Shown: positions 40,987-50,577 of the stretch, one piece after another
Layout: every line of letters begins with the position of its first letter
Numbering within the stretch: the first letter of the stretch is position 1
Origin: Flavobacteriales bacterium
GTDB taxonomy: Bacteria; Bacteroidota; Bacteroidia; Flavobacteriales_F; PHOS-HE28
DNA: 64,000 bases
Assembly (NCBI GenBank): GCA_019638115.1
Contig: JAHBUK010000002.1
Location: forward strand, 317,867-381,866
Direction: 5' to 3'
Program-made: the position numbers and the translations under genes
The notes under the pieces: generated by a model
Told to the model about the DNA's origin: nothing
Seen by the model: the letters and a program-made list of their open reading frames with translations, nothing else
Databases searched by the model: none

Positions 40987-42722
40987 CGGCTGATGTTCTC
41001 CAAACGTGTGATGAGTTCGGCTGCTTCGTTGTACAGGTCTTGGCGTGGTTTGCTTTCAATGGGTGCGAAGCGCGCCATCTCACAAGCTTCCAGCAGTTCC
41101 GAACAATGCTCGGCAAGGCGTTGCGCATCGGGTACCTGGCCCAATCGGGAGGCGATGTTGGCAGCATTGAGTTCGGCTGGGCCGAGACCGAAACGGTCCA
41201 TGAGGTAACCGCTCAACGCCTTGCCCAAAGCAGTGTGGAACGGTTCGCGTTCAGGTTTGTCGAGCGATCCTTTCGCATGTTTCAGGTGCTGTTGTGCCGA
41301 CCGTTCGGCGCGTTTCCGGCGCATTTGCACCACATCGGCCTGCTCCCGTTCCGTTTTGCGGCGCCAGAACAACAAAAGCAGGAATGCCAATGCAGGGGTG
41401 GCGATACCGGCCACATAGCGCCAAGACCCGAAGAGGTAGTACCCTTTGGGGCGGAGGTCCAGATCGCCGGTGCGGATGAAGCGGATGTCCTGGTCCAGTT
41501 GCCTGACCTCGTTCGGGCGGAAGGCAACACCCGTTCCTGAAGTGTTCCCGTCACCGGCCGCAACCACCAGTTCCATGGCCTTGCTGCTCAGGCTCCGGTA
41601 TTTGCCTTCTTGCGGATCGAAGTAGCTGAACTCCATGGGGGGCAGTGGATAGTTGCCCTCGTAGCGAGGCAACACGAGGTACTGGAATTCGCGACTGCCC
41701 GACATCCCTGCACTGCTCACCGAGATCTTGTCGACCACTTTGGGGTCATAGACCTCGATCCCTTCGGGCAGCTTCAGTTTGGGAGCGTCGATCAGTTTCA
41801 GGTTCGCTTTACCGCTAAGCTTCAGTGTGATCTCCAGCGCCTCGTTGGCCTTCAACTCGGTGCGGTCCGCGCGTACGCTCATTTGCAGTTCACCCACACC
41901 GCCGGTGAAATCCTGCGGCGGATCGGGCAACGCGAGCGCGTTGAACTCCAAGGCATTGCTTTTCAATTCCACCATACGACCATTGCTGAACAGGTTCCGT
42001 TCCAGCACTACCGGAAGCGTGAACGGCTCGATGCGCAGTTTGCCGCTGCGCTGGGGCAGGAGCAATTGCCGCATAAGCACCACCACGGTGTAGTTGAGCC
42101 CATTGATCATCTCGACGCGCTCCTCCAGGCGTTGTCCCATCTCCAAACGTTCGGCCCAGAAGCCTTGCATGGCGGACGGCTCGAAGGGAGCCCACTGGGT
42201 GTTCGGATACCGTGTGTAAAGCTGGTAGGTCACCAGCACCTGTTCGCCCACATAGCCTTTGTTCCGGCTCAAGGTGATGGTGGTGAAGATGTTCGGGTCG
42301 CGTGCCTGCCCTTGGGCGCTGATGGCCTCACCGGGTGTGCCCGGTGCTTTGCTCACTTCAATGGTGATCGGCTCGGTCTCCAAGATGCCACCACCCACCT
42401 GCATACGCGCTGCACCGATGGTGTATTTGCGTGCCTTCACGGCCGTAAGCACCCAGGTGAAGGTGCTGAAACTTACCGCACGACCGCCCTGTACACTGCT
42501 GCCTTGGCGGGTTCTGGGACCGCTAACGATGGTCAATCCGTCCAGGTCGGGCGCGCTTACCCTGCCGTTCGCGTTGACCACGGTAATGGTGAGTTGGAAC
42601 TGCTCGCCGGTCACCACGGCCGGCTTGTCCACCTTGGCCGTAAAGGAGATCTCCTGGGCGTTGAGCTGCAGGCCAATGATTAAAGCGAACAGCAGGAGCA
42701 GGGTATGCCGTACGGTCTTCAT
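40983..42722 (-). CDS. batD: BatD: oxygen-tolerance protein
   Basis: A 579-residue exported membrane protein matching BatD: signal peptide, 'KPAVVTGEQFQLTITVVNANG', 'GLTIVSGP' and a repeated beta-sandwich N-terminal part, then a single membrane helix at about 430-448 ('YVAGIATPALAFLLLLFW') and a cytoplasmic Arg/Glu-rich helical tail. It follows the batC-like gene with one base between. The first ATG (42722) is used. Confidence 0.93.
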   Translation of the reverse strand: MKTVRHTLLLLFALIIGLQLNAQEISFTAKVDKPAVVTGEQFQLTITVVNANGRVSAPDLDGLTIVSGPRTRQGSSVQGGRAVSFSTFTWVLTAVKARKYTIGAARMQVGGGILETEPITIEVSKAPGTPGEAISAQGQARDPNIFTTITLSRNKGYVGEQVLVTYQLYTRYPNTQWAPFEPSAMQGFWAERLEMGQRLEERVEMINGLNYTVVVLMRQLLLPQRSGKLRIEPFTLPVVLERNLFSNGRMVELKSNALEFNALALPDPPQDFTGGVGELQMSVRADRTELKANEALEITLKLSGKANLKLIDAPKLKLPEGIEVYDPKVVDKISVSSAGMSGSREFQYLVLPRYEGNYPLPPMEFSYFDPQEGKYRSLSSKAMELVVAAGDGNTSGTGVAFRPNEVRQLDQDIRFIRTGDLDLRPKGYYLFGSWRYVAGIATPALAFLLLLFWRRKTEREQADVVQMRRKRAERSAQQHLKHAKGSLDKPEREPFHTALGKALSGYLMDRFGLGPAELNAANIASRLGQVPDAQRLAEHCSELLEACEMARFAPIESKPRQDLYNEAAELITRLENISR

Positions 42723-42723
42723 G

Positions 42724-43314
42724 TCACCAGTCCTTGTCGGTAGTGCTGCGTTTCACCGGGCGCTCGCGTTCGCGGGCCTTTTCCAGGGTCGTGCGTTCCT
42801 GTCTGTCCAAAGCCTCCAGCATGCGCTTGGCATCCTGTGGGCTGATGCGGTCCTTGGGTGCTTGCTGCGCCCCTTTGCGCTCTTCCTCCTTGCCTTGGTC
42901 GGGCTGTTGCTCGTTGCCCTTCTCCCGGTCCTGCGCTGAACGTTCGCGTTGGTCCTGACCTTGGTCGCCTTCCTTGGAACGGCTTTCCTCCTGGTCTTTT
43001 CCTTGCTCGCCCTTGCCCTCGTTCCCCTGCTCTTCGTTGCGCTGTTCTTGTTGCTGCTCTTCCTGCTGTTGTTGCTGCTCCTTCGGATCTTGTTCGCTCT
43101 CTTTCAGCAACTCTTCCGCAAGGCGCAGCAGCCGGGCATCACCAGGGTGTTGGGCAAGCCCTTTATCCAGCATGCGCAGCGCGGATACACGATCTTCCTT
43201 GATGTAGAGGTGAGCGGCCTTGTTGAACCACTCCTGGGGAGTGGCGTCTTGTGCGGATGCCATGGAGCAAAGGCCCCAGGCGACAACAAGAAGAATGAAG
43301 TGTGGGCTGTTCAT
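42724..43314 (-). CDS. BatC-like: short TPR with long Gln/Glu-rich tail
   Basis: A 196-residue protein: signal peptide (MNSPHFILLVVAWGLCSMASA), one TPR pair at about 27-70 ('EWFNKAAHLYIKEDRVSALRMLDKGLAQHPG'), then about 95 residues almost entirely of Gln, Glu, Lys, Arg and Asp, and a basic end. The low-complexity tail is typical of the TPR member of bat operons. It overlaps batB by four bases (ATGA). Confidence 0.82.
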   Translation of the reverse strand: MNSPHFILLVVAWGLCSMASAQDATPQEWFNKAAHLYIKEDRVSALRMLDKGLAQHPGDARLLRLAEELLKESEQDPKEQQQQQEEQQQEQRNEEQGNEGKGEQGKDQEESRSKEGDQGQDQRERSAQDREKGNEQQPDQGKEEERKGAQQAPKDRISPQDAKRMLEALDRQERTTLEKARERERPVKRSTTDKDW

Positions 43315-45251
43315 GATGCGTTGGCTGCTTTGGTGATCAGTTCCAACTTGTCCATGTAGTCCTTTCGTTGGCTCAGCGAGGGTTCCTGTTGCAGAGCATT
43401 GCGCAGAAGGTCCAGCGCATCCTGGAAGCGATACTCGTCGGTGAGCGTTTCGGCCTTTTCGAGCAGGATCCGGGCGCGTTCGCTGAGCTGCTTGTCCTCG
43501 TCCTTCTGCTTGTTGTCCGAATGGTCGGGGGCTTTTCTGCGAGCCGCTTGTCTGCGCAAGGCTACGGCCAGGTTGTAGCGCGCCTCTTCATCACGATGCT
43601 GTAAACGTAGGCTCTGCGCGTATGCTTCCACGCCTTGTGCCAGGGCGGAATCCGTTAGCTGTTCCATTCGGCGTCGATCCCTGCGCAAGGAATCGCGGAG
43701 CAGCGTGAGCTTCAGTTTTTGATCGATGTCCACCTGCTTGGTATTGATGCCGACGATCCGCGCCAAGAGCGTTTGCGAAGTGCTGTCGGCCAGGCGTGCT
43801 TGTTCGAGCCGGGCATTACCGAGGTTGTACCATACGCTGGCCAGGTCTTCCTCGCTCATATTGGAAGCACTTGCTTTCGTGAAGGCCGCGACCGCACTGT
43901 CCATGCTGGCCATGCGGTAATGGCTATGGCCCAGATCATAGCTGGCCCAGGGGAAGTTGCCGGCCCGTGAAAAGGATACGGCGGCTTTCTCGAATTCACC
44001 CTGCTGGTGGAGATCGATGCCTTTGCGCATGGCCCGCTCTTCAGCATGCCGCCCGGTACCGGAGCACGCGGAAAGCCCCAGAACAGCCAAGGCCGGAAGC
44101 GCATTCCGCAGGACTTTGGTGGGGCCGTCCAGGAGGCCGGTACCCTTTCGGTCGCCCAACAGCATGGCGCAGATCACAAGCAGGATGGCCAGGGCCAGGG
44201 GATACTGGAAACGGTCTTCGTGCGCGGTGTAGCGGAAGGCCCCGGAAACGGACCTGTCCAACTTGCGGAGTTCGTCCATCAGTCCTGCCACGTCGCCGGA
44301 GCCATCGGCCAGCCCGAGGTACTTACCACCACCGGCCTCTGCGATCCCCATCAGCATGGCCTGGTCGAGTTTGCTGATCACGGTGTTGCCGTTGCGGTCC
44401 TTGCGGAAGCCGGTCACCTGTCCGTTCCTGCGAAGGGGGATGGGGCCTCCCTGCGGTGTGCCCATGCCCACGGTATGCACCACCAAGCCTGCCTCGTGTG
44501 CACCGTGTGCCGCACCGAGCGCATCATCTTCATGGTTCTCTCCATCGGTGATCACCACGATGGCCTTGCCCGCTTCGGAGGTGGGATCGAAGCTGCGTTG
44601 CGCCAGTTCGATCGCTGCTCCGATGGCGGTTCCTTGGCGCCCGACGGTGGCGGTATTTACTGTGCTGATGAACAACTTGGCCGCGGAGCGATCGGTGGTG
44701 ATCGGCAGTTGCACGAATGCTTCACCGGCGAAGACCACGATACCCATACGGTCGCCGTGCAGGTTGTCGGCAATGCGGTTCATGGTGCGCCGTGCCACTT
44801 CCATGCGATCGGGTTTCACATCGGTGCACTCCATGCTGTTGCTCACATCCACGGCAAGCACCACATCAATGCCTTCGGCCAAGGTCTCCTCCAGCCGCGT
44901 TCCGAATTGCGGACCTGCCAGTGCCACAACAGCAAGCACCGTGGCAGCCCTGAAGCAGGCGTATTGCGCGAACACGCGACCGGTGGAAATGCCATGCACC
45001 ATGCGAGTACGCATGCGATCATCGGCGAAACGTGCGAGTGCGCGCATGCGCCAACCGGTGTGCAGCAGCAACACCACGGGAAGGAGCAGAAGTATGGGTA
45101 GTATGCGGATGTATTCCGGCCGTTCGAGCACGAAGCGCGATTCCAGGTGCATGAACCACCAGCCCGCACCGAGCAAGCATAAGAGTAGCAACTCGAAGAG
45201 CAGGGTGTACAGCACCAGCCGGCCCAGGTGATATGTGCCGCTCGTGCTCAT
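43311..45251 (-). CDS. batB: BatB VWA protein fused to a TPR region
   Basis: Start at 45251 (MSTSGTYHLGRLV) is set by the ATGA overlap with batA. The 646-residue protein has two N-terminal membrane helices, a von Willebrand A domain with MIDAS 'DVSNSMECTD' at about 135, 'TTDRSAAK' and 'ITDGENHEDD', a further helix, a lipobox-like 'LGLSACSG' and then about 240 residues of TPR ('ASYDLGHSHYRMASMDSAVAAF', 'WYNLGNARLEQA'). BatB and a TPR protein are usually separate; here they are joined, with another BatC-like gene after it. Confidence 0.9.
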   Translation of the reverse strand: MSTSGTYHLGRLVLYTLLFELLLLCLLGAGWWFMHLESRFVLERPEYIRILPILLLLPVVLLLHTGWRMRALARFADDRMRTRMVHGISTGRVFAQYACFRAATVLAVVALAGPQFGTRLEETLAEGIDVVLAVDVSNSMECTDVKPDRMEVARRTMNRIADNLHGDRMGIVVFAGEAFVQLPITTDRSAAKLFISTVNTATVGRQGTAIGAAIELAQRSFDPTSEAGKAIVVITDGENHEDDALGAAHGAHEAGLVVHTVGMGTPQGGPIPLRRNGQVTGFRKDRNGNTVISKLDQAMLMGIAEAGGGKYLGLADGSGDVAGLMDELRKLDRSVSGAFRYTAHEDRFQYPLALAILLVICAMLLGDRKGTGLLDGPTKVLRNALPALAVLGLSACSGTGRHAEERAMRKGIDLHQQGEFEKAAVSFSRAGNFPWASYDLGHSHYRMASMDSAVAAFTKASASNMSEEDLASVWYNLGNARLEQARLADSTSQTLLARIVGINTKQVDIDQKLKLTLLRDSLRRDRRRMEQLTDSALAQGVEAYAQSLRLQHRDEEARYNLAVALRRQAARRKAPDHSDNKQKDEDKQLSERARILLEKAETLTDEYRFQDALDLLRNALQQEPSLSQRKDYMDKLELITKAANAS

Positions 45252-46330
45252 GCCATGCTCTTCAGCCAAGTGCGTTCCAATACCCAGCCACCGCAAAGTG
45301 CCACCAGCCCGTAGAGCAGGAATGGAGGGTACTCTTCGTTGCGGGAACTGTGCTCGGTCACCTTTATGCGGGTCTTCTCCAGTTCGTCGATCCGGGCGTA
45401 GATGTCCGCCAACTTGCGCTCGTCCGTGGCCCTGAAATAGGTGCCCCCGGTGATCTCGGCTATGCGCTTCAACACCACTTCATCGATCTGCACATCAACG
45501 TATTCGTACCTGACCTGCCCGTTCGGATAACGGTCAACCGGATAGAGGGCCTTGCCGTGCGTTCCCACCCCGATGGTGTAAACCCTTATCCCCAGGCTCT
45601 CCGCGATCTGCGCGGCATCCAGGGGCTGCACCATGCCGGCGTTGTTCACCCCATCGGTCAGCAGGATCACCACCTTGCTCTTGGCCTCACTGTCGCGCAG
45701 CCGGTTCAAGGCCGTGGCCAGGCCCATGCCTATGGCTGTTCCGCCATCCATCAGACCTGGGCGTGTGGTGGAGAACAGTTCCTTCAGCATGGTGTGGTCG
45801 GTGGTCAGCGGACACTGGGTGAAAGCTTCGGCTTCGTACACCACCAGGCCGATGCGGTCGTTCGGGCGGGCATCCACGAACTGCGCACCCATGCGCTTTG
45901 CAGCGGTGAGGCGGTCGGGCTTCAGGTCTTTGGCCAGCATGCTGCCGGACACGTCCATCGCGATCATGATATCGATCCCTTCGCGCTTCACATCCTTCCA
46001 TTGGTCCTTGCTCTGTGGGCGGGCCATGGCCACCAGCAGCAGGCCAAGGCCGAGCATGGTGGCAGCACGTGGCAACGATCGGAGGAGCGTTTTGACATCG
46101 CGTGGGATGTGCCGGAAAGCGCCCAAGGTGGGGAGCGGGATGGAGCGGGTGCGCGGGCGATGCAGCCAAGGCAGCAGCAGGGCGAGGGTCAGTAGCGGTA
46201 TCAATACCCAGAGGAAGATCGGGTCCGCTGCCTCGAAGTTCCTGTGGATGTGCAGCACCGCAACGATGAGCGCTACCGCGGCCATTGCCGTCCACAAAAA
46301 TGCCAGTGTCCGATCCCGATCAGCGCGCAT
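45248..46330 (-). CDS. batA: BatA: VWA-domain protein
   Basis: Start at 46330 gives MRADRDRTLAFLWTAMAAVALI; it overlaps the upstream gene by 11 bp. The 360-residue protein has two N-terminal membrane helices, a VWA domain with complete MIDAS ('DVSGSMLAKDLKPDR', 'TTDHTM', 'LTDGVNNAG') and a C-terminal helix before the KSMA end. It is the first VWA partner of the bat complex. A longer start at 46399 would put 23 codons inside the previous gene. Confidence 0.93.
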   Translation of the reverse strand: MRADRDRTLAFLWTAMAAVALIVAVLHIHRNFEAADPIFLWVLIPLLTLALLLPWLHRPRTRSIPLPTLGAFRHIPRDVKTLLRSLPRAATMLGLGLLLVAMARPQSKDQWKDVKREGIDIMIAMDVSGSMLAKDLKPDRLTAAKRMGAQFVDARPNDRIGLVVYEAEAFTQCPLTTDHTMLKELFSTTRPGLMDGGTAIGMGLATALNRLRDSEAKSKVVILLTDGVNNAGMVQPLDAAQIAESLGIRVYTIGVGTHGKALYPVDRYPNGQVRYEYVDVQIDEVVLKRIAEITGGTYFRATDERKLADIYARIDELEKTRIKVTEHSSRNEEYPPFLLYGLVALCGGWVLERTWLKSMA

Positions 46331-47261
46331 GATGTTGGGGATGGAATGATGCACTGGTGCGTTCCACGAATTGGATGGCCGAAGCCACCAACTGTTCATT
46401 CTCCACCGCGCCGGGTTCAGCCTTGGCGAATTTCACCAGGTCGGCAAGGCGCAGCATGTTCTCCAGGCTGGTGCGATCGGGTTGGTCCATGGCGCTCAGG
46501 CGCAAAGCGGACATCAACTCATCCGTAGTGCGCTCCATGGCGCGTATGCCATAGCGTGCTTCGATGTACCCGCGCAGCAGATCGGCCACACGTGAATGGT
46601 GGGCCTTGTGCTGGCCTTGTTGCCAGATCCGTTCCTGCTGCACGGCACGCAGATCACGCAGTACACGAACATGCAGGGGCTCTTCGGGTTCCGACGCAGG
46701 CTGAGGTGCGGTAGCGGGGCCCTTGGTCCGAAGACGCTTGACCAGCAGAAGCAGCAGCCCCATCAGCACAAGTCCTCCAAGCGCCCAAGGGCCGTATTCG
46801 CGCACCAGAAAGGAGAGGCTGAAGGGGAGCGTGTGCAGTGGCTTCAGGTCGTGCATGCTCACCTCCAGATCGTGCGGAACACCGCGCACTTCCAGCAGGA
46901 GCGCTGCAGTCTCCTCGGTCTTCCCGTTCACCGTGAACACGAAGGGGGCAATGGCGAAGTAGCCCGTGTCGAAGGCGGTTATGGTAAGGGAGCGCGACAG
47001 GCGCAGGTGCTGGCCTCCCTCGTGTTCCGTGTAGGTGCTATCCAGATCGCCCAGGTGCAACACTTCCACTTTGGGATGCAAACGCTCACCCACCAAAGGC
47101 CATCCGATCGCTACCGGTGTTGACTTGCTTTCAAGGTCCACCGCGAGCAGCAGATGCACCTGCTCTCCGATGCGCATGATGCTGCTGTCCAATTTTGCGG
47201 ACGGCTGTTGTGCGTGCAGCGCGCCACCGAACAGGCAGGCTATGGCAGCGAGCATCCTCAT
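46320..47261 (-). CDS. Bat-operon membrane protein, DUF4381-like
   Basis: A 313-residue protein with a signal peptide, a beta-rich region of about 130 residues ('IMRIGEQVHLLLAV', 'SRSLTITAFDTGYFAIAPF'), one membrane helix at about 157-177 and a cytoplasmic helical tail ('RVADLLRGYIEARYGIRAMERTTDEL') typical of DUF4381-like proteins between DUF58 and batA genes. It overlaps the DUF58 stop by four bases. Function not known beyond the operon context. Confidence 0.75.
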   Translation of the reverse strand: MRMLAAIACLFGGALHAQQPSAKLDSSIMRIGEQVHLLLAVDLESKSTPVAIGWPLVGERLHPKVEVLHLGDLDSTYTEHEGGQHLRLSRSLTITAFDTGYFAIAPFVFTVNGKTEETAALLLEVRGVPHDLEVSMHDLKPLHTLPFSLSFLVREYGPWALGGLVLMGLLLLLVKRLRTKGPATAPQPASEPEEPLHVRVLRDLRAVQQERIWQQGQHKAHHSRVADLLRGYIEARYGIRAMERTTDELMSALRLSAMDQPDRTSLENMLRLADLVKFAKAEPGAVENEQLVASAIQFVERTSASFHPQHHAR

Positions 47262-48148
47262 TGCTTGCTATCGCGCTGTTTGAAAAGGCGCATCAAGGGC
47301 CGCACGTAACCTTGGTCGGTGGTGATGGTGGCATGGTCCACACCTGCGCGCCGCAGAAGCTCCGAAGTGCGGTTGCGGTGCTTCAATGCCGCTGCATGGT
47401 AGGCGTTGCGCACAGCGCGGCTGTTGGTGTTCACCCAGCGCTCCTCCTGGGTCTCCGGGTCCATGAAGCGCACCAAGCCCATGGGTTGTAGGTTTTCCTC
47501 GCGTGGGTCGGAGGTACGCAGTACCACCAGGTCATGTCGGCGGTTGGCGATCTTCAAGGCATCCTCGTACCCTTCGTCCATCATGTCGCTGATGAAGAAG
47601 GCGATGCTGCGCTTCTTGATCACATTGTTCAGGTAGCGCAGCGCAGCGGTGATGTCCGTTCCCTTGCTTTCAGGACGGAACTCCAGCAGTTCGCGCACCA
47701 TGCGCAGAATGTGGCTGCGGCCCTTCTTCGGTGGAATGAACTTCTCCACTTTGTCCGTGAAGAGGATCAAGCCCACCTTGTCGTTGTTCTTGATCGCGCT
47801 GAAGGCGATGGTGGCACACACTTCCGTGATGAGCTCGCGCTTCAAGCGCTCCGCAGTGCCGAACTCACCACTGCCGCTTACATCGGCCACCAGCATTGCG
47901 GTCAGCTCCCGTTCCTCCTCAAAGACCTTCACAAAGGGATGACCGAAGCGTGCGGTCACGTTCCAATCCAAGGTGCGCACTTCATCCCCCGGTATGTACT
48001 CACGCACTTCACTGAAAGTCATACCCCGCCCTTTGAACGCACTGTGGTACTCACCCGAGAAGATGTGCTGGCTCAATCCGCGCGTCTTCAGCTCAATGAG
48101 CCGAACCTGCTTCAGAAGCTCCTTGGTATGTTGAACTGGATCGCTCAT
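47258..48148 (-). CDS. DUF58 domain-containing protein
   Basis: Start at 48148 gives [20 protein letters not shown]. The 296-residue protein has the DUF58 core: '[27 protein letters not shown]' (about 29-55, with the R.Y..GD..R motif), '[21 protein letters not shown]' and a VWA-like 'DVSGSGEFG', 'LFTDKVEKF'. It links the MoxR ATPase with the Bat proteins. The upstream 203 bp is a heptamer array. Confidence 0.93.
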   Translation of the reverse strand: MSDPVQHTKELLKQVRLIELKTRGLSQHIFSGEYHSAFKGRGMTFSEVREYIPGDEVRTLDWNVTARFGHPFVKVFEEERELTAMLVADVSGSGEFGTAERLKRELITEVCATIAFSAIKNNDKVGLILFTDKVEKFIPPKKGRSHILRMVRELLEFRPESKGTDITAALRYLNNVIKKRSIAFFISDMMDEGYEDALKIANRRHDLVVLRTSDPREENLQPMGLVRFMDPETQEERWVNTNSRAVRNAYHAAALKHRNRTSELLRRAGVDHATITTDQGYVRPLMRLFKQRDSKQ

Positions 48149-48159
48149 CACTACGGTAA

Positions 48160-48350
48160 TCCCACTGCCCACTACCAACTGCCTACTACCAACTGCCTAC
48201 TGTCTACTGTCTACTGTCAACTGCCTACTGTCTACTGTCTACTGTCAACTGCCTACTGTCTACTGTCTACTGTCAACTGCCTACTGTCAACTGTCAACTG
48301 CCAACTGCCAACTGCCAACTGCCAACTGCCAACTGCCAACTGCCCCCCCC
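48160..48350. repeat. YWACTGY heptamer array
   Basis: About 26 tandem 7-bp units: CTACTGT, CAACTGC, CTACTGC, CAACTGT. The last seven or so are uniform CAACTGC, the first part alternates. It lies between the moxR stop and the DUF58 ATG, inside the bat operon. In translation it yields low-complexity Ser/Leu/Tyr/Cys text and is not a gene. Confidence 0.9.
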
Positions 48351-48351
48351 C

Positions 48352-49380
48352 TCAAGGCACCTCCACCATGTTCAGCACACGGTCAATGATCTCGTTCACG
48401 GCGATGTTCTCCGCTTCTGCCTCGTAGGTAAGCCCTATGCGGTGACGGAGCACATCCGGGCACACGGCACGCACATCCTCCGGGATCACGTAGCCACGGT
48501 GTTTTGTGAAAGCGTAGGCTTTTGCGGCGAGGGCCATGTTGATGCTGGCACGCGGACTACCGCCATGGCCGATCAAGGGAAGAAGGTCGCTCAGGCGGTA
48601 TTGGTCCGGCTTGCGGGTGGCGTACACGATGTCCACGATGTACTGCTCGATCTTCTCGTCCATGTACACCTCGCGCACCAGTTTGCGGGCGGCCAGGATG
48701 TCATCACCATGCACCACGGTACGTGGCTCCAAAGCAGCGCCAGCGCTAACGTTTTGCCGGATGATGAGCTTCTCCTCCTCGCGGCGCGGGTAATCCAGCA
48801 CCACCTTCAGCATGAAGCGGTCGGTCTGCGCTTCGGGCAGGGGATAGGTACCTTCCTGCTCAATGGGGTTCATGGTGGCCATCACGAGGAAAGGCGAGGG
48901 CAGGGGATAGGTGGAAGGGCCAATGGTCACCTGCCTTTCCTGCATGGCTTCCAGCAGCGCGCTCTGCACCTTGGCCGGTGCGCGGTTGATCTCGTCGGCA
49001 AGGATGAAGTTGCTGAAGAGCGGTCCCTTGCGCACGGTGAATTCCTCGTTGCGCTGGCTGTAGATCATGGTCCCGATCAGGTCCGCGGGCAGCAGGTCGG
49101 GAGTGAACTGCACACGACTGAACCCCACGTTGATGGAGCGGGACAGCGCTTTGATGGCCATGGTCTTCGCCAGGCCCGGCACGCCTTCCAGCAGGATGTG
49201 GCCATCAGCGAGCAAGGCCACCAGCAGCTTGTGCACCATGTCCTTCTGGCCCACGATCACCTTGCCCATCTCGGCATCGATGAGGTCCACGAAGGCACTG
49301 GCCTGTTTGATCCGCTCGTTCAGTTCGCGGATGCTGTCCGGGGTTGGTGTGCTGCTTTCTTGTTGCCCGATGTCTTCCAT
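48352..49380 (-). CDS. moxR: MoxR family AAA ATPase
   Basis: Start at 49380 gives [20 protein letters not shown]. The 342-residue ATPase has Walker A '[11 protein letters not shown]' near residue 75, '[15 protein letters not shown]', Walker B '[12 protein letters not shown]' and sensor '[19 protein letters not shown]', the MoxR signature. It should act as the chaperone-like motor for the VWA proteins encoded after it. It heads the operon; a CACCTTTG -7-like motif lies at 49414-49421. Confidence 0.95.
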   Translation of the reverse strand: MEDIGQQESSTPTPDSIRELNERIKQASAFVDLIDAEMGKVIVGQKDMVHKLLVALLADGHILLEGVPGLAKTMAIKALSRSINVGFSRVQFTPDLLPADLIGTMIYSQRNEEFTVRKGPLFSNFILADEINRAPAKVQSALLEAMQERQVTIGPSTYPLPSPFLVMATMNPIEQEGTYPLPEAQTDRFMLKVVLDYPRREEEKLIIRQNVSAGAALEPRTVVHGDDILAARKLVREVYMDEKIEQYIVDIVYATRKPDQYRLSDLLPLIGHGGSPRASINMALAAKAYAFTKHRGYVIPEDVRAVCPDVLRHRIGLTYEAEAENIAVNEIIDRVLNMVEVP

Positions 49381-49597
49381 GGTGACCGGTGATAGTGCGT
49401 GGTGATCGACGCACAAAGGTGCCCGGTGCCCTTCGCGCCCACCAAGGCCCCGCCGTTAAAGAGTGTTAAGTGTGGGTAACCTCCCCAAAGTCCCGTGGAT
49501 CGTGCGTTCCCAGCTTGTTGATGGATATGCCCCGAACAGGTCGCCACGCGCGCTTGCACATGTTGTAGTGCCGGTTTGTGATGGGCGCTTGCACAGC

Positions 49598-49605
49598 TAC
49601 CTTCG
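49598..49605 (+). promoter_or_regulatory. -7 element of NTP-PPase gene
   Basis: TACCTTCG ending five bases before the ATG at 49611, giving an almost leaderless mRNA. Confidence 0.5.
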
Positions 49606-49610
49606 GCACC

Positions 49611-50024
49611 ATGAGCAACACCTCTTCAGCAATGACCTTGGCGGAAGCCGTCGATCATGTCCGCACCTTCCACGATGCGTTCGGGATACCCAATGCCGCG
49701 GCTCCCGTGGCCGACATCGGTGATCGTGATGCACTGCTCCGCTACAAGCTGATCCGCGAGGAGAACGAGGAGTACTTGGAGGCAGCGCTGAAAGGAGATC
49801 TGGTGGAAGTGGCCGATGCCTTGGGCGATATTCTCTACATCTTGTGCGGCACACTGCTGAAGCATGGCTTGGAGCACAAGATCGATGAGGTGTTCCGCGA
49901 GATCCAGCGCAGCAACATGAGCAAGCTTGATGCGAATGGCCGGCCCATCTACCGCGAGGACGGCAAGGTGATGAAGAGCGCCCTCTACTTCAAGCCGGAC
50001 ATCGCCACGATCCTGGAGCAGTAG
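49611..50024 (+). CDS. MazG-like nucleoside triphosphate pyrophosphohydrolase
   Basis: Start at 49611 gives MSNTSSAMTLAEAVDHVRTF. The 137-residue all-alpha protein has the metal-binding pattern 'REENEEYLEA' (E..E..E) and 'EVADALGDILYIL' (E..D..D), then 'EVFREIQRSNMSKLDANGRPIY', as in the DR2231-like NTP-PPase group. It hydrolyses NTPs, perhaps dUTP or damaged nucleotides. The next gene follows 46 bp on. Confidence 0.88.
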   Translation: MSNTSSAMTLAEAVDHVRTFHDAFGIPNAAAPVADIGDRDALLRYKLIREENEEYLEAALKGDLVEVADALGDILYILCGTLLKHGLEHKIDEVFREIQRSNMSKLDANGRPIYREDGKVMKSALYFKPDIATILEQ

Positions 50025-50070
50025 CGCGTCCCTTCCTCCGGAGCACGATCCTCACCTCATACGTTCATCC

Positions 50071-50577
50071 ATGAACCTGCCGAACCTCCTCAACAAAGCC
50101 CGTCATTCGGCTTTTCAGCGCTGGTTGCTCAACCTGGCCCTGCCGTTCTCCATCCCCTTCAACAGGCCGCACGGCTTCAAAGTGCAGCCGTTGCCGGAAG
50201 GTGGCATCCGCGTCCACATCCCCAACTGGCGCGTCAATCACAACCACATCCGTGGGATACATGCCTGCGCCATGGCCACGGCCGCCGAGATGTGCAGCGG
50301 GCTCTCCCTGCTGGAACACCTGGACCCCAAACAGTATCGCCTCATCATGCGCTCGCTCCACATGGAGTACCACTACCAGGCGAAAAAGCGCGCACACGCA
50401 AGCTGCATTCCCACGGTGCAGGAGATCCGGGAGCGTGCCATCGATCCGCTGAAGACACAGCCCAGCATCGATTTCACCAGCACGGTAATGCTGCACGACA
50501 AAGCTGGTAACCACCTGGCCACGGGCACGATCACCTGGCAGGTGAAGCCTTGGGACAAGGTGCGTACGAAGGTCTGA
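50071..50577 (+). CDS. DUF4442 hot-dog-fold protein
   Basis: A 168-residue protein of the DUF4442 (PaaI-like thioesterase fold) group. Seen are 'HIPNWRVNHNHIRGIHACAMATAAEM' (with the N-H-I-R-G-I-H active-site-like segment near 55-66) and 'TVQEIRERAI', 'FTSTVMLHDKAGNHLATGTITWQV'. Probably a thioesterase with unknown acyl substrate. Its stop abuts the convergent PorT-like gene. Confidence 0.86.
   Translation: MNLPNLLNKARHSAFQRWLLNLALPFSIPFNRPHGFKVQPLPEGGIRVHIPNWRVNHNHIRGIHACAMATAAEMCSGLSLLEHLDPKQYRLIMRSLHMEYHYQAKKRAHASCIPTVQEIRERAIDPLKTQPSIDFTSTVMLHDKAGNHLATGTITWQVKPWDKVRTKV

Noticed and set aside
48160-48350. Array looks like a CRISPR at first glance
   Set aside because: Units are only 7 bp with no unique spacers, and no cas genes are present.
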